From positions 1 to 18,763 of the forward strand of contig DASZTT010000246.1 in assembly GCA_035547895.1 (NCBI GenBank): DNA of 18,763 nucleotides. Reading direction: 5' to 3'. The notes beneath the pieces were generated by a model that ran no database searches, was not told where the DNA came from, and worked only from the letters and a program-made list of their open reading frames with translations. How positions within the stretch are numbered: the stretch's first letter is position 1; the number at the start of each line of letters is the position of its first letter. The DNA comes from 66-474 sp035547895 (GTDB lineage Bacteria; Pseudomonadota; Gammaproteobacteria; Xanthomonadales; Rhodanobacteraceae). Both the position numbers and the translations under genes were made by a program. This document shows positions 15,792 through 18,763 of the stretch, in pieces.

Positions 15792-18653
15792 ATGAACCAC
15801 AAAGAGAAACGCTTGTCGCTGGCAGTGCGCGTAGGCCTGACGGCCGGCCTTGTTGCAGTCGCCGGACTGGCGCAGGCACAACAAGCGCCGCCGAACCCGA
15901 ACCAGCCCGCGAATGGCCAGGCTCCGTCAAACGGCCAACCGAAAACGCTGCAAACCGTGGTGGTCACCGGTTCGCTGATCCGGCGCGTGGATACCGAGAC
16001 CGCCAGCCCCGTCACGATCATCGATCGCCAGAACATCACCAATTCCGGCAAGCCGACATTGGGTGATGTGCTGCAGCAATTGCCCAGCATCGCGGGCCAG
16101 GCGACCAATCCGCAGAACAACTCCAACGGTGGCGGCGTCGCTTCCCCGCTGACCGAAGGCGGCGATGGTGCCTCGCGCGTGTCGCTGCGTGGCCTCGGCA
16201 CCGGCCGTACGCTGGTGCTGATCGACGGCCAGCGCATGCTCAATGCAGACCTGAACCTGGTCCCGCAGAACATGGTGCAGCGGATCGACGTGCTGGCCGA
16301 GGGCGCATCGACGACTTACGGCTCCGATGCGGTCGGTGGCGTCGTCAACATCCTGCTTCGCCACGATTTCGACGGCGCCGAAATCAGCGTGAACGACGGC
16401 ATTTCCGGCCACGGCGACGGCCAGCGGCATGGCCTCAGCATCACGATGGGCCACTCCGGCGATCGCTACAACATCGTCGGCGGCATCAACTACAACAAGT
16501 ACGATGCGGTATCCGACGCGCGCCGCGACTTCTCGGCGCATCAGTTGTATCTGACGGATGGGCTGGTCAGCGTGGCGGGCTCCAGCTCGATCCCCAACGG
16601 CCGCATGCAGCTGCCGGGGTCATTCGCGGCACAGTACGGGTGCACGCCCGACTCGTCAGGCCACATCGTGGTGACGCGGAACAGCGGCAGCGGCACCAGC
16701 CTGGGCGACTACCGTTGCCGTACCTCGAGCGACACGTTCAACTACGCGGCGTACGACTATATCCAGGTTGCCCAGCAGCGCACCGACGGGTTCGTGCTCG
16801 GCAGCTACAACCTGACCGACAACATCACGGCCTTTGTCGACGCCTTCTACAACCACACCTCGTCGGCCGGCCAGGATGCGTCCATTCCGGTAGGTACCGG
16901 CGATGGCCTCGTCATTCCATCCACTGCCCCATTCAACCCGTTCGGTGTCACCTTCAGCCCGAATCCGATCCCGGGGGATCCGAACAGCGGCTACGTGTAC
17001 CAGACTCGCCTAACCGGCGTGGGTACGCGCATCCATCCCTATGTCACCAGTACCGGCCAGTTCATCGCCGGTTTGCGCGGCGCCGTCGGCCAGAGCAGCT
17101 GGAACTGGAACGTCACCTTCGACTATGGCCATACCGCGCGCACGCAGACGGATGAGAACGAGCTGTACATTCCCGCGCTGCAGGCGGCCATCGATGCCGG
17201 TGCCAATATTTTCGACCAGGCCGACAACGGGGCCGCGTTGAGTGCGGGCGCACTCGATGCTGTCTACCGGAAGAACGAGAACCTGCGACAGATTTCGGCC
17301 GGCGCCAATGGCAACCTTTTCTCGCTCGCGGCCGGGGATGTGCAACTCGCGGTGGGTGCGTTGTATCGCAGCCAGTCCATGAACTACACGATCAATCCGC
17401 TCGCCCTGCTCGACCCGACCACGGGTCTTTGCCAGATTTCCGGCGAAGCCTGCGGCTCGCCCGGAAGTGGCAAGGACAACGTCAAGGAAGCGTTTGCCGA
17501 AACGTTGATTCCGCTGCTGAAGGATGTGCCGGGCGCGTACTCGTTGAACCTCGACCTGGGCGTCCGCTATTCGGACTACGACAGCGCCGGTTCGACCACC
17601 AACGGCAAGATCGCGATCGAATGGCGTCCGATCCAGGATTTGCTGGTGCGCGGCACGATCTCGCAGGTGTTCCGGGCACCGAACCTCGACCAGCTTTACG
17701 ACGGACGTTCGATCGTCCAGCCGACGCTGAACGATCCCTGCGCTCATCTTTCGGCTGCAGAACTCGCGCAACATCCCACCGCGTGTCAGTACGTGCCACC
17801 GGACTGGGCAGGCAACAGTCCGGCGCAGGTGAATACCTATTACTCCGGCGCCAACACCCTCGGGATCAACCTCAAGCCCGAGCACGGCAAGTCGGTGGAT
17901 TTCGGCTTCGTCTACAACCCGAGCTGGGCCCAGGGCCTGAACACCAGCGTCGACTTCTGGCATATCTACCTGTATGACACGCTGGTGCCGATTTCGGGCA
18001 TCACCGTGGTCGACGCGTGCTTCAACAACGAAGCCAGTCCGTTCTGCCCGTACATCCATCGCTACGACAACACGACCCAGCAGCCCGGCCAGGTCTTCTA
18101 CATCGATGCGCCGGTGGTCAATCTGGGTACGTTGAGCACCAGCGGCATCGACTTCACCGCCAACTACAAGCTTCCGCACTTCGATTTCGGCGGTTTCAAT
18201 CCCGGCGATTTCAAACTCGGCTTGGCGACCAGTTACATCTCGACTTTCAACAACAATACGACTCCGGGCCAACCCGGCTCCACGGTCGACAAACTCGCGG
18301 GTACCTGGAACGCGCAGTTCGGCAACGTTTCGCGCTGGCGCGCAACCGCCACGGTCGGATGGGAGCGGGGCAACTGGGATGCCCAGTGGCGTACGCGTTA
18401 CATCAGCTCGGTGACCGCGCTCAATGCGGACTACGCCACCGGCGCGAGTTTGCCCGTAGCCTCGGTGGTTTACAGCGACATCCAGGTCGGTTACGCGGTA
18501 CCCGCCATTCACACGCGTTTCGACGTCGGCGTGGACAACCTCTTCGACCGCCGGCCGCCGCTGATCTACCAGAACGGACAGGGCAACACGGATTCCGCCA
18601 CCTACGACATGATGGGCAGCTACTACTGGGCTCGGGCGACGCTGAAGTTCTAG
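15792..18653 (+). CDS. TonB-dependent outer membrane receptor
   Basis: This is a 953-residue outer membrane beta-barrel that takes up a scarce nutrient using energy from TonB-ExbBD. A signal peptide ends in LAQA at about residue 29. The TonB-box-like segment QTVVVTGS follows at 54-61 and the plug domain at about 60-190 (SPVTIIDRQNI, LGDVLQQLPSI, SLRGLGTGRTLVLIDG, YGSDAVGGVVNILL). Then comes the barrel, ending in YWARATLKF with the terminal Phe needed for barrel assembly. Four cysteine pairs lie at about residues 283/308, 547/553, 650/665 and 742/752 (for instance CFNNEASPFC); they probably form disulfides in surface loops. A Pro/Gln/Asn-rich linker occupies residues 30-50. The start at 15792 has GGGAAG upstream; a longer frame adds 37 unrelated residues. 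The nutrient is unknown, since no transport or enzyme partner is adjacent. Confidence 0.93.
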   Translation: MNHKEKRLSLAVRVGLTAGLVAVAGLAQAQQAPPNPNQPANGQAPSNGQPKTLQTVVVTGSLIRRVDTETASPVTIIDRQNITNSGKPTLGDVLQQLPSIAGQATNPQNNSNGGGVASPLTEGGDGASRVSLRGLGTGRTLVLIDGQRMLNADLNLVPQNMVQRIDVLAEGASTTYGSDAVGGVVNILLRHDFDGAEISVNDGISGHGDGQRHGLSITMGHSGDRYNIVGGINYNKYDAVSDARRDFSAHQLYLTDGLVSVAGSSSIPNGRMQLPGSFAAQYGCTPDSSGHIVVTRNSGSGTSLGDYRCRTSSDTFNYAAYDYIQVAQQRTDGFVLGSYNLTDNITAFVDAFYNHTSSAGQDASIPVGTGDGLVIPSTAPFNPFGVTFSPNPIPGDPNSGYVYQTRLTGVGTRIHPYVTSTGQFIAGLRGAVGQSSWNWNVTFDYGHTARTQTDENELYIPALQAAIDAGANIFDQADNGAALSAGALDAVYRKNENLRQISAGANGNLFSLAAGDVQLAVGALYRSQSMNYTINPLALLDPTTGLCQISGEACGSPGSGKDNVKEAFAETLIPLLKDVPGAYSLNLDLGVRYSDYDSAGSTTNGKIAIEWRPIQDLLVRGTISQVFRAPNLDQLYDGRSIVQPTLNDPCAHLSAAELAQHPTACQYVPPDWAGNSPAQVNTYYSGANTLGINLKPEHGKSVDFGFVYNPSWAQGLNTSVDFWHIYLYDTLVPISGITVVDACFNNEASPFCPYIHRYDNTTQQPGQVFYIDAPVVNLGTLSTSGIDFTANYKLPHFDFGGFNPGDFKLGLATSYISTFNNNTTPGQPGSTVDKLAGTWNAQFGNVSRWRATATVGWERGNWDAQWRTRYISSVTALNADYATGASLPVASVVYSDIQVGYAVPAIHTRFDVGVDNLFDRRPPLIYQNGQGNTDSATYDMMGSYYWARATLKF

Positions 18654-18682
18654 TCGCCCCGTCGCAGGTAAGCGCACTCGGA

Positions 18683-18710
18683 GGGCGCCGCGCGAGCGGC
18701 GCCCTTTTTT
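18683..18710 (+). terminator. intrinsic terminator of the receptor gene
   Basis: A 9-bp perfect GC stem, GGGCGCCGC (18683-18691) and GCGGCGCCC (18696-18704) with a GCGA loop, is followed by six T residues (18705-18710). It stands 30 bases after the receptor stop codon. Confidence 0.93.
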
Positions 18711-18751
18711 ATGGCTACACTGCGGCGATCCCGCGCTACCGAACCGACCGC

Positions 18752-18763
18752 ATGCCCGTTTCG
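18752..18763 (+). CDS. possible start of the next gene (4 codons visible)
   Basis: ATGCCCGTTTCG (18752-18763) begins an open frame at the window edge, after the receptor terminator. TACACT (18716-18721) upstream could be its -10 element, without a good -35. The product cannot be known. Confidence 0.22.

Noticed and set aside
17010..18677. 555-codon open frame on the minus strand opposite the TonB-dependent receptor
   Set aside because: It is an antisense shadow of a well-supported receptor gene, rich in Val, Arg and Gly, with no family resemblance.

Overview
This window looks like chromosomal housekeeping DNA from a high-GC gammaproteobacterium. It is probably from the Lysobacterales (Xanthomonadales), perhaps Rhodanobacteraceae. 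The reasons are the rpmB-rpmG pair beside secB-gpsA, an HslV with a FHA|TTI propeptide, a large TonB-dependent receptor, and palindromic intergenic repeats of the CGTCATYCC...GGRATCCAG type. The order-level placement is an inference from these traits. I see no phage, insertion sequence, CRISPR array, tRNA or rRNA.

Layout. (1) 1-1671, minus strand: a tightly overlapping ABC operon (ATPase, permease, start of a GldG-like auxiliary protein cut by the window edge). (2) 1816-3015, plus: an acyl-lipid/acyl-CoA fatty acid desaturase. (3) 3214-4901, plus: a second ABC pair (poorly conserved permease, then ATPase). (4) 5073-5985, plus: a MarR-type repressor followed by a DUF1398 protein, behind a promoter with three evenly spaced operator half-sites. 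(5) 5986-6247: a gene-free zone between convergent genes, packed with hairpins and repeats. (6) 6248-6660, minus: rpmG and rpmB. (7) 6907-8422, plus: secB and gpsA. (8) 8481-11510, plus: a SNF2-type helicase. (9) 11610-12104, plus: a GFA/CENP-V-type zinc protein. (10) 12177-15499, minus: hslV, hslU, an uncharacterised 204-residue protein and a DUF971 protein. (11) 15792-18653, plus: a TonB-dependent receptor with a strong terminator, then possibly the start of another gene.

How the genes work together. HslV and HslU form one ATP-dependent protease. The unknown protein and DUF971 lie downstream on the same strand, possibly as a stress or protein-quality module. SecB keeps exported proteins unfolded for SecA. 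GpsA makes glycerol-3-phosphate for phospholipids and the desaturase adjusts acyl chains, so several genes concern the envelope. The MarR-DUF1398 pair is probably self-regulated.

I did not find a clear-cut new large system. The items most worth a second look are the MarR-DUF1398 operator, the 204-residue protein in the hslVU cluster, the nested GC hairpin that starts at the rpmG stop codon, and the small orphan ABC exporter.
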